From LMUY01 sp965198565 (GTDB taxonomy: Bacteria > Pseudomonadota > Alphaproteobacteria > Acetobacterales > Acetobacteraceae), in contig OZ240665.1 in assembly GCA_965198565.1 (NCBI GenBank), forward strand, positions 2,666,001 through 2,730,000: 64,000 nt of DNA, given 5' to 3'. The position numbers and the translations under genes were made by a program. Below the pieces are notes generated by a model. The model did no database searches, was not told the DNA's origin, and saw only the letters and a program-made list of their open reading frames with translations. This document shows positions 42,002 through 52,100 of this stretch, piece after piece; within the stretch, counting starts at the first letter, position 1, and every line of letters begins with the position of its first letter.

Positions 42002-43744
42002 CTAAGCTGCCTCCACAAACTGCAGCGCCGCCAGCCGCGCGTACAGCCCCCCGCCCCGCACCAGCGCCTCATGCGTCCCGCTCGCCACCACGCGGCCGCC
42101 GTCCATCACCACGATCCGGTCGGCCCGGCGCACCGTCGCCAGGCGGTGCGCGATCACCAGCGTCGTCCGCCCCGCCGACAGCGCCGCCAAGGCGCGTTGC
42201 ACGGCGTGCTCGCTCTCCGCGTCCAGCGCGCTGGTGGCCTCGTCCAGCAGCAGCACCGCCGGGTCGCGCAGGATGGCGCGGGCGATCGCGATGCGCTGGC
42301 GCTGGCCGCCGGACAAGCGCACTCCCTTTTCGCCCAGGAACGTGTCCCAGCCCTGGGGCAACGCGTCCAGGAAGTCGCAATGGGCGGCGCGGGCGGCGGC
42401 GCGGACGGCGGCGTCGGGGGCGTCGGGGCGGCCGAAGCGGATATTGGTCCAGGCGTCGGCGCCAAACACCACCGGGTCCTGCGGCACCAAACCCAAACGC
42501 GACCGAACATCCGCCGGGTCGGCCGCGCGCAAATCCACGCCGTCGAGCCGGATGGCGCCAGACGCCGGGTCGTAGAACCGCAGCAGGAGCTGCAGCACCG
42601 TCGTCTTGCCCGCGCCGGAGGGGCCGACCAGCGCCACCGTCTCGCCGGGCTCGACCGTCAGCGAGAAGCCGTGCAGCGCCGCGGTGTCGGGGCGGGCCGG
42701 GTAGTGGAATACCACGTCCTCGAACACGACCCGGCCCACGGGCGGCAGCGGCAACGCCACCGGGTGGGGCGGGGGGGCGATGGCGGGCTGCTCGGCCAGC
42801 AGCTCGGCGATGCGGTCGGCGGCGCCGGCGGCGCGCTGCAACTCGCCCCACAGCTCGCTCAGCCCGGCGCCGGAGGTGGCGACGATCACGGCGTAGAACA
42901 CGAACGCGGAGAGCGCGCCGCCGCTCAGCCGCCCGGCCAGAACCTGCTGCCCGCCCACCCACAAGGCCAGCGTGATGGCGCCGCAGCCGAGCAGGATCAC
43001 GATGAAGATCACTGCCGCACGGGAGGCGATGCGGGCGCGGGCGGCGGCCACCGACGCCTCGGTCGCAGCAGCGTAGCGGGCGCGGGCGAACGGCTCCCCG
43101 GTGAACGCCTGCACGGTGCGCAGCGCGTTCAGCGTTTCCTCGGCCAGCGCGCCCAGGTCGGCGATGCGCTCCTGCGACACGCGGGAGAGGCGGCGCTCGC
43201 GGCGGGAGAACACCACCAGCGGCACCACCACCAGCGGCACCACGGCGGCCACCAAGGCGGAGAGCAGCGGCGAGGTGATCACCAGCATGGCGAACGCGCC
43301 CACCAGCAGCAGGCTCGAGCGCAGCCATTGCGACAGCGCCGAGCCGGTCAGCGCCTGCAGCACCGCCGTGTCCGCCTGCAGCCGGGACAGCACGTCGCCG
43401 GTGCGGGCGGTCTCGAACCAGGCGGGGGAGAGCGCGATCACGCGGCTGAACACGGCCTGCCGCAGGTCCGCGCCAACGCGCTCGCCGAGCCAGGTGATGA
43501 GGCTGAAGCGCGCGCTGGTGGCCACCGCGAGCAGCGCCACCACGGCGGCGACGGCCAGAGCGGTGGCGTTCAGCCGCGCGGGGCTGTGGCTGGCGAACCC
43601 GCCGTCGATCAGGTGGCGCAGGCCCTGCCCCAGCGCCAGCAGCAGCCCGGCGGCGGCGAGCAGGGCGGTGATGGCGCCGGCCGTCTGCAGCCGGTAGCGC
43701 AGCAGGAACGGCAGCAGCAGCCGCAGCGCGCCCGATTTGTTCAC
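42002..43744 (-). CDS. ABC exporter, fused membrane and ATPase domains (MsbA-like)
   Basis: A 580-residue half-transporter. Six membrane helices occupy about 1-310, followed by an ATPase domain: Walker A GPSGAGKTT (about 373), Q-loop LVPQDPVVFG, signature RLSGGQRQRIAIARAIL, Walker B VLLLDEATSALD and the VIAHRLATV histidine. The type covers lipid A flippases and multidrug exporters. The GTG start is set directly against the stop of the SDR gene (TAAGTG). Substrate is not predictable. Confidence 0.92.
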   Translation of the reverse strand: MNKSGALRLLLPFLLRYRLQTAGAITALLAAAGLLLALGQGLRHLIDGGFASHSPARLNATALAVAAVVALLAVATSARFSLITWLGERVGADLRQAVFSRVIALSPAWFETARTGDVLSRLQADTAVLQALTGSALSQWLRSSLLLVGAFAMLVITSPLLSALVAAVVPLVVVPLVVFSRRERRLSRVSQERIADLGALAEETLNALRTVQAFTGEPFARARYAAATEASVAAARARIASRAAVIFIVILLGCGAITLALWVGGQQVLAGRLSGGALSAFVFYAVIVATSGAGLSELWGELQRAAGAADRIAELLAEQPAIAPPPHPVALPLPPVGRVVFEDVVFHYPARPDTAALHGFSLTVEPGETVALVGPSGAGKTTVLQLLLRFYDPASGAIRLDGVDLRAADPADVRSRLGLVPQDPVVFGADAWTNIRFGRPDAPDAAVRAAARAAHCDFLDALPQGWDTFLGEKGVRLSGGQRQRIAIARAILRDPAVLLLDEATSALDAESEHAVQRALAALSAGRTTLVIAHRLATVRRADRIVVMDGGRVVASGTHEALVRGGGLYARLAALQFVEAA

Positions 43745-44572
43745 TTACTCGGCCATAGTGCGGCGGAACGCCTCGGCGTAGTCCGGATGCCAGCGGGACA
43801 GCGCCGGGCGGTTGCGGATGATGTCCTCTGCGGCCCAGCGCATGCGCTTCTCGTCCATCGCGCGGGTGGTATCGTTGTCGGGGCAGAGGATGTAGAAATC
43901 GCCGGCATCCAGTCGTTGTAGCATGAAGTCAATCACCTGCTCAGCCGTCCAGGCGCCGTCCGGCTTGGTGCTGGTGCGCACGCGGGTGAAGCCGGTGAAG
44001 GTGAAGCCGGGGATCAGCAGGTGGGCGCTGACCGGCGTGCCGAGCAGGTCGTGCGCCAGCCCTTCGGTGAGCGCCTTGATGCCGGCCTTGCTGACGTTGT
44101 AGGCGGTGTCGCCGGGCGGCGTGGTGATGCCCTGTTTCGATCCGGTGTTGATGATCAGCGCCGGCCGCCCCGCCGCCACCAGAGTCGGGGTGAACGCCTG
44201 CACGCCGTTGATGACGCCCCAGAGATTGGTCTCCAGGATCGCGCGCCAACGTTCCGGCCCGGCGGCGATGCTGCCGCCGCCCTCGCGCCCGGCGTTGTTC
44301 ATCACCACGGCGAGGTCGCCGAAGTGCTCGAGCGCCTCTTCGCGCAGGGCGATCACGGAGGCGGTTTGGCTCACGTCGGTCAGCACGGCGAGCACGCGGG
44401 CGCCGCTCGCGGCCAGGGCGGCGGCTTCCCGCTCGAGGCTGGCTTCGTCGATGTCGGCCATGCACACGGACAGCCCCATGGCGGCCAAGCGCTGGGCGGC
44501 GGCCAGGCCGATGCCGCTGGCCGCCCCGGTGATGACGGCGGTGCGGCCCGGCGTGAGGGCGGGGTGGGTCAT
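43745..44572 (-). CDS. Short-chain dehydrogenase/reductase
   Basis: A 275-residue SDR with the NAD(P) motif TGAASGIG (16-23), MNNAG, the catalytic serine region (INTGSKQG, Ser145) and YNVSK (Y158, K162). It oxidises or reduces an alcohol/carbonyl. It immediately precedes the ABC exporter gene on the same strand. Confidence 0.92.
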   Translation of the reverse strand: MTHPALTPGRTAVITGAASGIGLAAAQRLAAMGLSVCMADIDEASLEREAAALAASGARVLAVLTDVSQTASVIALREEALEHFGDLAVVMNNAGREGGGSIAAGPERWRAILETNLWGVINGVQAFTPTLVAAGRPALIINTGSKQGITTPPGDTAYNVSKAGIKALTEGLAHDLLGTPVSAHLLIPGFTFTGFTRVRTSTKPDGAWTAEQVIDFMLQRLDAGDFYILCPDNDTTRAMDEKRMRWAAEDIIRNRPALSRWHPDYAEAFRRTMAE

Positions 44573-44618
44573 CGGCAGAGGTCCTTCATGCGAACGGCCT
44601 GCCGTATGTGGGGCGCGG

Positions 44619-46679
44619 TTACGCCGCCTCCACCCACACCGAGGTGTCGTGGAACACCGCGCCGCCTGCCGGGCCGGCCGGGGCGTCGGAGGTGAGCGCG
44701 TTGATGCCGATGCCGCCGTTCCAATCCGCGTTCGGCCACACGCCTTCCGCGATCACCACGCCGCTCTGCTGCCCCTCCGTGATGGACGCGTGCAGCTCCA
44801 CCGCCCCTCGGGCATTGCCCAGCCGCACCCGGCTGCCCTCGGTGATGCCGAGCAGGGCCGCGTCCGCCGGGCACAGCCGCACGGTGGGGCGCCCCTCGCG
44901 CTTGCGGGACCCGGCGGTCTCGGTAAACGTCGAGTTCAGAAACTGGCGCGGCGGCGGCGCCACCAGTCGGAACGGCCCGGCGTCGTCATTCAGTTCGGCA
45001 TGGTCGGGAAGGGCGGGCAGCCCCTCGATATGCGGGCCGAGCGCCGCCCAGTCCGGCGCGAAACGGAACTTGCCGTCCGGGTGGCCGAAGCCGGTGAGGT
45101 GGTGGCTGCGGGCGAAATCGGGCTGCGCGTCGACCCAGCGGCGCTGCCGCAGCGCCTCCACGTCCGGCCAGCCGGACACGCGCAGGGTTTCGTCGGCCAT
45201 CTCCAGCGCCGTCATGCCGAAGCCGCGGTGCTCGGCGCCGAGGCGGGCGGCCAGCGCACAAACCACCTCGTGGTTGGAGCGCGCCTCGCCGGGTGGTGGG
45301 GTCAATTGGGGGCCGAGCTGGATGTGGCTGTGGCCGCCGGCCTGGTAGATGTCGTCGTGCTCGAAGAACATGGTGGCGGGCAGCACCACGTCGGCGAGCT
45401 GGGCGGTGTCGGTCATGAACTGGTCGTGCACGGCGACGAACAGGTCCTCGCGCAACATTCCCGCGCGCACCCGGTGGCTGTCCGGCGCGATGCTGGCCGG
45501 GTTGCTGCTCTGGATCAGGATGGCGTGGACCGGCGGGCCGCCGCACAGGGCCGCCGGGTCGTTGGTGAGAACGCTGGCGATGCGGCTCATGTCCAGCTCG
45601 CGGATGGACTTGTCGCGGTGCTCGAGGCCCTCGATCAGCGTCTTGTCCCAGCCGTAGATGCCGCGCTGGCTCCAGGTGGCGCCGCCGCCCTCGTGCTGCC
45701 ACTTGCCGCACACGGTGGGCAGGCAGGTGACGGCGTGCATGTTGGCGGCGCCGTTGCGGCTGCGGGTGAAGCCGTAGCCGACGCGGATGAACGCGCGCTG
45801 CGTGGTGCCATACAGCCGGGCGAAGGTTTCGATCTCGGCCACGCTGAGCCCGGTGATGCCGGCGGCCCAATCCGGCCCGCGGCTGGCCAGGTGCGCCTCG
45901 AGCTCGGCGGGGCGGTCGGCGTGGCGCTGCATGAAGCCGCGGTCGGCGTATCCGTCGCGGAAGGCCACGTGCATGGCGGCGCAGGCCAGCGCTGCGTCGG
46001 TGCCGGGCCGGAGCGCGAGGTGCATGTCGGCGGTGGCGGCGCTGGGGGTGCGGTAGGGGTCGATCACCACCAATTGGGCGCCCCGTTCCTTCCGGGCGCG
46101 GGTGATGTGGCTCATCAGGTTGACCTGGGTGGACACGGGATTGCCGCCCCACACCACGATCAGGTCGGACCCGGCGATCTCACGCGTATCGGGCCCCCAG
46201 ATGTCGCCCACCCCAGCCTGCCACCCGGCGGCGGCGATGGCGGTGCAGATCGTCATCTTCTGCCGCGAGTAGCCCATCACGTTGCGCAGCCGCTCGATGC
46301 CGTCGCGCTGCACCAGCCCCATCGTGCCGGCGGAGTGATACGGCCAGACGGCGAGCTTGCCGTGCTCGGCTTCGGCCTGGCGGAACGCGGTGGCGATGCG
46401 GTCGAGCGCGTCGTCCCAAGAGATGCGGGTGAACTGGCCGGAGCCTTTCGGGCCGGTGCGCAACAGCGGGTGGGTCAGGCGGTCCGGGTGGTGGGCGCGT
46501 TCGGCGTAGCGCGCCACTTTCGCGCAGACCACGCCCGAGGTGTAGCTGTTGTCCGCGCCCCGCACGGCGCCGATGCGGCTGCCGTCCAGCACCTCCACGT
46601 CCAGCGCGCAGGCGGAGGGGCAATCATGCGGACAGACCGAGGAGCGGACGTCGCGCGAACCGGGCGTGTCGAGGGGCAT
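44619..46679 (-). CDS. Molybdopterin-dependent oxidoreductase (DMSO reductase family)
   Basis: About 686 residues. The N-terminal [4Fe-4S] motif is CPHDCPSAC...GVVCAKVARY, followed by WDDALDRIATAF, VWGGNPVSTQVN, the molybdopterin domains and a C-terminal MopB-binding beta-barrel (VRLCPADAALLGITEGSRVRLGNARGAVE). The family includes formate dehydrogenase-like and thiosulfate/biotin-sulfoxide reductase-like enzymes. ATG 46679 is at MPLDTPGSRD; an upstream open extension of 29 codons overlaps the next gene. No Tat signal, so it is cytoplasmic. Substrate unknown. Confidence 0.9.
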   Translation of the reverse strand: MPLDTPGSRDVRSSVCPHDCPSACALDVEVLDGSRIGAVRGADNSYTSGVVCAKVARYAERAHHPDRLTHPLLRTGPKGSGQFTRISWDDALDRIATAFRQAEAEHGKLAVWPYHSAGTMGLVQRDGIERLRNVMGYSRQKMTICTAIAAAGWQAGVGDIWGPDTREIAGSDLIVVWGGNPVSTQVNLMSHITRARKERGAQLVVIDPYRTPSAATADMHLALRPGTDAALACAAMHVAFRDGYADRGFMQRHADRPAELEAHLASRGPDWAAGITGLSVAEIETFARLYGTTQRAFIRVGYGFTRSRNGAANMHAVTCLPTVCGKWQHEGGGATWSQRGIYGWDKTLIEGLEHRDKSIRELDMSRIASVLTNDPAALCGGPPVHAILIQSSNPASIAPDSHRVRAGMLREDLFVAVHDQFMTDTAQLADVVLPATMFFEHDDIYQAGGHSHIQLGPQLTPPPGEARSNHEVVCALAARLGAEHRGFGMTALEMADETLRVSGWPDVEALRQRRWVDAQPDFARSHHLTGFGHPDGKFRFAPDWAALGPHIEGLPALPDHAELNDDAGPFRLVAPPPRQFLNSTFTETAGSRKREGRPTVRLCPADAALLGITEGSRVRLGNARGAVELHASITEGQQSGVVIAEGVWPNADWNGGIGINALTSDAPAGPAGGAVFHDTSVWVEAA

Positions 46680-46686
46680 GGGCAGA

Positions 46687-47454
46687 CTATGCGTCCGCAG
46701 CCTGGCAGAAGCCAAGCCGTCTCGCGCCCGCGTGGTCTCCCCAATGCCGCGGCTGGGCGGCGCCATGCAGCCAATGCACCAGGGTGACGACGTCGAACAC
46801 CGGCAGCCCGGTCGCCTCCGCCACGGCGGCGGCGTAGGGCGGCATGTTGGTGCATTCTAGCACGATGGCGCCAACGTCCGGATGCGCCGAGACCAGCCGG
46901 TCGGCGGCCGCCAGCACATCATCAGCGGCGGCCTCGGTGTCCAGGTCCTCGCGCGCACCCTGGATCAGCACGGGGAACAGCTCGCGCCCGTCGTCGCAGC
47001 CCTCGATGGGGGTGTCGGGGGGGACGCCGGCAGCGGCGAGGTGCGCCGGCGTGAGGGTGGCCGCGGAAATGGTGATCACACCCACCCTGCGGCCCGGCGG
47101 CAGGGTCGCTTGCACCCACGGCACCTGCATCAGCGCGCTGGCAGCAACCGGGCGGCCGGTGTGGGCGGCGATCTCGCGGCCGAACGGGGCCAGGAAACCG
47201 CAATTGGTGGTGAGCACGGTGGCGCCCATGGCCACCAGCTCGTCGGCGGCGTCGAGGAACGGGCGCAACAAACCCGCCGCGCCGCCCAACACCACGCGCT
47301 CCGGGCTGGCGCCGCGCACCACCCGGTAGTGCACCGGGAACGGCCAGGTGGTGGCGTTGCCCATGTCGCCGGGCACGCGGGCGAAGCGGGCCTCCAGCAT
47401 CAAGATCCCCAGCACCGCGCCGTAAACCGCCTGCCCGCCCCGCGCGACCGCCAT
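46687..47454 (-). CDS. Asp/Glu racemase-family protein
   Basis: A 255-residue aspartate/glutamate/hydantoin racemase-type or maleate isomerase-type enzyme. The two catalytic cysteines are in VLTTNCGFLAPF and IVLECTNMPPYA. It ends 7 bases before the molybdoenzyme gene on the same strand, so the two are likely co-transcribed, and is divergent from an RraA-like gene 57 bases away. Substrate could be an amino acid or a dicarboxylate. Confidence 0.85.
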   Translation of the reverse strand: MAVARGGQAVYGAVLGILMLEARFARVPGDMGNATTWPFPVHYRVVRGASPERVVLGGAAGLLRPFLDAADELVAMGATVLTTNCGFLAPFGREIAAHTGRPVAASALMQVPWVQATLPPGRRVGVITISAATLTPAHLAAAGVPPDTPIEGCDDGRELFPVLIQGAREDLDTEAAADDVLAAADRLVSAHPDVGAIVLECTNMPPYAAAVAEATGLPVFDVVTLVHWLHGAAQPRHWGDHAGARRLGFCQAADA

Positions 47455-47511
47455 CCTTGCCTCCCTGCTTGGCCCGGTGGATGCTGCGGCAAAGCAAGCG
47501 GAGGGGGAAGC

Positions 47512-48204
47512 ATGGCCTATCCATTCACAGGCGAGGACCTGGAGGCGCTGGCGGTCTGGGACACGCCGACCATCTGCAACGGGCTCGAGCTGATCGTGCC
47601 GGAGCGGCGGGCGATCGGGTTCACCACCGGGGCGATGGTGGCGGCGGTGCCCGAGGGCAAGCCGATCGTGGGCCTGGCGCGCGTGGGTTTCATCCGCGCC
47701 AAGGAGGCGCCGCGCGCCCCGGCCGCCGACCGGCTGGACTGGTATGACTATGTCGGCGCGGCCGAGATGCCGACCGTGGTCGTGCTGCAGGACCTGGACG
47801 ACGAGCCCGGCTATGGCGCCTGGTGGGGCGAGGTGCATTCCACGGTGCACAAGGCCTTGGGCGCGCTCGGCTGCGTGACCAACGGCTCGTTCCGGGACAC
47901 GGCGATGCTGGCGCCGGGTTTCCAGATCGTGGCGGGCAAGGTGGGGCCGAGCCATGCGCATGTGCACATGGTGTCGTTCGGCCAGCCCGTGAACATCTTC
48001 GGGATGAACTGCGCGCATGACGACGTGGTGCATGCGGACGCGCATGGCGCGGTGGTGATCCCGGCGGCGGCGGTGAAGCAGTTGCCGGCGGCGATCGAGC
48101 TGGTGGCGCGGCGCGAGAAGGTGATCCTGGACGTGTGCGCCGACCCGGCGTTCACCCCGGCGATGCTGCGCGCCGCGGTGCTGCGGTCGGGGGAAATACA
48201 TTAG
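47512..48204 (+). CDS. RraA-like protein (HMG aldolase/demethylmenaquinone methyltransferase-related)
   Basis: About 230 residues of the RraA-like family, which contains 4-hydroxy-4-methyl-2-oxoglutarate aldolases and RNase E regulator RraA. The pattern DTPTICNGLE, GLARVGFI, GSFRDTAML (where the family has G-x-RD) and HADAHGAVVIP is present. A strong GGAGGGGG site precedes ATG 47512. Divergent from the racemase-family gene, with a shared short promoter region. Aldolase activity on a keto acid is the likelier role. Confidence 0.85.
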   Translation: MAYPFTGEDLEALAVWDTPTICNGLELIVPERRAIGFTTGAMVAAVPEGKPIVGLARVGFIRAKEAPRAPAADRLDWYDYVGAAEMPTVVVLQDLDDEPGYGAWWGEVHSTVHKALGALGCVTNGSFRDTAMLAPGFQIVAGKVGPSHAHVHMVSFGQPVNIFGMNCAHDDVVHADAHGAVVIPAAAVKQLPAAIELVARREKVILDVCADPAFTPAMLRAAVLRSGEIH

Positions 48205-48230
48205 GGGAGCGACCGCCCTCCCCACTTGTC

Positions 48231-48329
48231 ATCTCCTTCTCCCTCTGGGAGAGGGTCGGGGTGAGGAGCCCAGGTGTGAGGGCGTGTGCGCGTGGCCCCT
48301 CACCCAACCCTCTCCCAGGGGGAGAGGGC
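48231..48329. repeat. Inverted pair of REP-like palindromes (copies 10 and 11)
   Basis: Copy 10 (48231-48267, stem then GGTCGGGGTGAGG) and copy 11 (48296-48329, CCCTCACCCAACC then stem) face each other between the converging RraA-like and secB genes. Confidence 0.75.
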
Positions 48330-48371
48330 TTTCATTTTCAGGCGGGCAGGGAGGCGGGCTGTCGGCAACCC

Positions 48372-48881
48372 CTACGTGATCGCGCTCGTCCGGCCCTGCT
48401 TGCGGGACTGCCAGAGCGCCACGAAGTCGATCGGCTGCAGCAGCACGGGGGGGAAGCCGCCGTCGCGGGTGATGTCGGCCAGGATGTTGCGGGCAAAAGG
48501 GAACAACAGCTTCGGGCATTCGGTCAGCAGCACCGGATCGATGGAGTTCTCCGGAATGCCATTGAGGGTGAACACGCCCGCATAGGACAGCTCGGCGATG
48601 AATGCGACGTTCGCCGCTTCGTTTGGCTCAGTCCCTTTGGCTTTCATTATCAGCACCACCTCAAAGATATTCCTTGCTTCCTCGAGCCGCCGTCGCTCCA
48701 CGCTCAGACTAAGTTGCACAGCAGGCTGCGCACGCAACGTTGTAAAGATCTTCGGTGCGCCCGGCGCCTCAAAAGACAGGTCCTTAATGAATTGAATGTT
48801 CACGATCAGCGCCGGGGCTTCCGGTGGGATGTTCGGACTGTCGGTGGTGGCCGCTTCGGCCATTGAGGTCGTCTCAGACAT
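48372..48881 (-). CDS. secB: Protein-export chaperone SecB
   Basis: A 169-residue SecB, the cytosolic chaperone that hands unfolded preproteins to SecA. Family blocks are VNIQFIKDLSFEAPGAP, NVAFIAELSYAGVFTLNGIP, and the near-invariant ECPKLLFPFARNILADITRDGGFPP (split here by one residue class) followed by DFVALW. The middle (residues about 45-85) is more divergent and more AT-rich in codons than usual. In alphaproteobacteria secB commonly lies between dnaQ and tim44, as here apart from inserted genes, so this is probably the housekeeping copy. Confidence 0.9.
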   Translation of the reverse strand: MSETTSMAEAATTDSPNIPPEAPALIVNIQFIKDLSFEAPGAPKIFTTLRAQPAVQLSLSVERRRLEEARNIFEVVLIMKAKGTEPNEAANVAFIAELSYAGVFTLNGIPENSIDPVLLTECPKLLFPFARNILADITRDGGFPPVLLQPIDFVALWQSRKQGRTSAIT

Positions 48882-49198
48882 AGCGCGTGCTCCTGGTCAC
48901 TATTTCTCAGTTTGCGGGCGGTAGCACGGCCGAACCCCGCCCGCTAGCTAGCATAACATCATGTATGTTAGCCTTGCGGACCTTTATCCTGCGAGAGCAG
49001 CAAAGCTCCAAGGGTTATATGCTCGGGAGGCCGTGTCCGCGCCCTTCTTCTTGTTTAACAAGTTACGACTCGAAGACAGCAGCACGGGTGGACAGTGCCA
49101 CGGCCCGTCTTTTCGGCGTGAGTCGGGCGCCGTGCCCGTCATTGACAAACCGCCTGAAAGTGCGCTTGTGAACAAGGCGAGAATGACGAAAAGCTCCG
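48882..49198. other. Intergenic gap between secB and the beta-helix/AAA gene
   Basis: About 317 bases. Short open frames exist on both strands (for example 48961-49212 plus, 83 codons, MYVSLADLYPARAAK...), but none has a clear ribosome site, family match or codon bias I trust. The divergent promoters of secB and of the large gene must lie here. Confidence 0.5.
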
Positions 49199-52100
49199 TT
49201 GGAGCAGAATGACATCCTCGCATGCATCATCTGCGAGGACGCCTTGTCCACTTACGTCGTTCCCACGCGCAAGTCGTTCTTTGCCGAGGCGATTTCGACC
49301 ATCGCGCAAGCCCTGTTCCTGGCTAAGAACGGCGACACGATCAGGGTAGAGCCAGGGTGTTACCAGGAAGACCTCACGATCACGAAGTCGGTGACGCTGA
49401 CCGGCGCGGGGCGGGAAGAGGTCTCAATCAAAGGGTCGGTTGTCGTCAGCGGAGGCCGATGCCGGATCAGCAATCTGAACGTCCGCGGCAGTGCTAAACA
49501 CGGGATTTCGGTCGTCGGCCGCGACACGAGTGCGACGATGTCCAAGGTCCTTGTACACGAAATTGGCTTGAACGGGATCAATGCTTCCAGCGGCGCAACG
49601 GCCGAACTGTTCGGCGTAGAGGTATTCAACACCCAATATGCGGCCGTTTCCGTCCGTGAGGGTGCCAGTGTAACCGCCCGTGACTGCCGCCTTCACGACA
49701 CGCCGAGCAACGCCGTTTACGTCGCTAGCGGTGGGAAGATCAACCTTGAGCGTCTGGAGGCTTTCGGTTGCGTCGGTCCTGCAATTTTCGTCGGCGAGTA
49801 TGGGTCGAAATGCATGGTATTGAGAGCACGAGTCTATCGGTGCGAGGGCGACGGCATCGCTGTTCTCGACAATGCAGTTGCAACGATTGTCGACTCTGAG
49901 TTTAGTGATGTTAAGGGCACAGGCATCAGCGCAGGTAAGGGCGCGTCGGTGCAAGTGGAAGCTACAACCTTCACCAACAGTACGAAGCCCGCTATCTATG
50001 TTTTCTCCGCTGGAACTAGCCTGCGCCTGCAGGATAGCGTCCTGCGGGACTGCACCAGCAACTTAATACTCGTGGAGAACGGTGCGAGCGCGACGGTCGC
50101 CGGGGGCGAGCTATTGGGTGGCGTCTTTCCTTGCGTTGCCGCGACCGGAGCCGGTTCGTCGGTAAGCCTTGAGGACACCGCACTTCGGCACGGGGACAGC
50201 GCTGTCTTTGTAACCGACCACGCTACCGCTAACCTGACACGTTGTGTGATAACCGGCTTCGCAAAGGCAGCTTGCCAAGCGGTTAAAGATGCAGTGCTGT
50301 CAATCACTGACTCCGAGATATCCGACGCTGCTGCGGCCGTGCTGGTTGACAGCGCGCGAGGCCGGCTTGTGCGATTGGCCGTCAACCGGATGTCGACAAA
50401 TGGGTTGTGGGTAGACGGCGGGCGGCTAGAGGTTTCCGAGGTTCGGATTTCCGGCTGCGGTCCGACGCATTCGGGCGTCGTCGTCGCACGCGGTGCGACA
50501 CTTGAAGCAATGGAGCTTTGTGTAAGTGATGCTGGCTCTGGTGTCAGTGTTATCGAGCGTGGCCAAGCGGTGATCAAGGGCGGTGAGTTTCGTCGTATCA
50601 AGGACACTGCTATAGGCTGTCTCCATGCCGAGTCGTCCCTTAATGTGACCGGTGTTAGGATTGCCGAAGTAAAAGCAGTTGGCTTGCTTTTGCGCGATTC
50701 CGCCAAGGGCGTCTTGTCAGAACTCGACATTGGTGAGTGCGAGTGCGCTGCTGACTTTTACTGTTCTGGCGGTATTTACGTCGACAATGGAGCTGACCTG
50801 ACAGCACGTCACTGTCGGGTGCATAACTGTTCTGGCCCAGCATTTAAGTTTAAGAATGCCGTTGCTCGCGTGGAAAACGGCGAAGTGTGGGCCTGTGCGG
50901 ACCCAGTGGTCGACGGCGATGCCGAGGCCATATTCGACATTGTCAACCTCTCAGTCCGCGACGCGCAAGGAGCGGTCACACGCATTGACCGCAGCGGAGT
51001 TAAAGGCGCCGCCATGAAGTTTGGCCCGACGACCGCCCGGCAAGCGTCGACCCAGCCGCCGAAGCCACCACCGCTCAACCCCCCTCCGCCGGCCGTGTCA
51101 AAAACGCAACCAGCGCCCGCGCTCTCAGCCATGGAGCGCCTCAACGCCATGATCGGCCTCGAAGAGGTCAAGGCGGAGGTGACGAAGCTTGTCAACCTCG
51201 TTGCCGTCCAGTCCCGCCGCCGCGAGCGGGGACTACCGATCCAGCCTGTCTCGCTGCACATGGTCTTCACCGGCAATCCCGGGACCGGCAAGACGACGGT
51301 CGCGAATCTGATGGGCGAGGCGCTTGCATCACTCGGATTGCTGGCAAAAGGCCACGTTGTTCTAGCCGAGCGGCGTGACTTGGTCGCTGGTCATATCGGC
51401 CACACCGCCATCAAGACGAAAGAGAAGATCGACGCAGCCGACGGCGGCATCCTGTTCATCGATGAGGCCTATACACTGGCGCCGGGTGACGCACCGTCAA
51501 ACGATTTCGGCCCGGAAGCAATCGACACGCTCCTGACGGAGATGGAGTCTCGCCGAGACCGCTTTGCGGTGATCGTCGCTGGTTATACCTCGCGCATGCA
51601 CCGCTTCATCGACGCCAATCCCGGACTGAAGTCGCGATTTACACGATATATCCACTTCGCTGATTACCTAGCGACCGATTTGGCTAAAATCTTCCTGCAG
51701 CTTTGTAGCTCGAACGGTTTTATCCTGAGTGCGGCGACTGAAACTCGGATTAGGGAGGAAGTCCAGCGCATTTACGATCGCCGCAGCTCGGATTTCGGCA
51801 ATGCACGCGTGATCCGGAACCTGTTCGAACAGGCCATCGAGCGGCAGGCAGGTCGTCTTGCCGCTGATCCCGCCGCCGACGTCGCGCTGCTGACCCCGGA
51901 AGATGTGTCGACGCCGCGTCGAAGCGTTACCGACGATCTGCCCGCGGCACTGGCGGACCTGGACCGGCTGATCGGGCTGCAAACGGTCAAGGCCGAAATC
52001 GGACAGCTTGTCGAATTGGTCAACGCACGGCAGCGACGCAAGGCGAGCGGCATGCCGGTTGCTCCGATGTCGTTGCACATGGTCTTTTCCGGATCGCCCG

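Noticed and set aside
41957..43921. Long plus-strand open frame (about 650 codons) opposite the ABC exporter
   Set aside because: It is antisense to a gene with complete Walker and signature motifs, is dominated by His/Gln/Arg/Gly, and has no family features; a GC-skew shadow.
44106..46787. Plus-strand open frame of about 890 codons opposite the SDR and molybdoenzyme genes
   Set aside because: Spans two real genes on the other strand and has the low-complexity Gly/Val/His pattern of antisense frames in GC-rich DNA.
48372..48881. SecB-like chaperone of a toxin-antitoxin-chaperone system
   Set aside because: No toxin or antitoxin gene is adjacent, and the dnaQ/tim44 neighbourhood fits the housekeeping secB.
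48961..49212. Possible small gene between secB and the beta-helix/AAA gene
   Set aside because: No ribosome site, no recognisable family, and competing open frames on both strands in the same bases.
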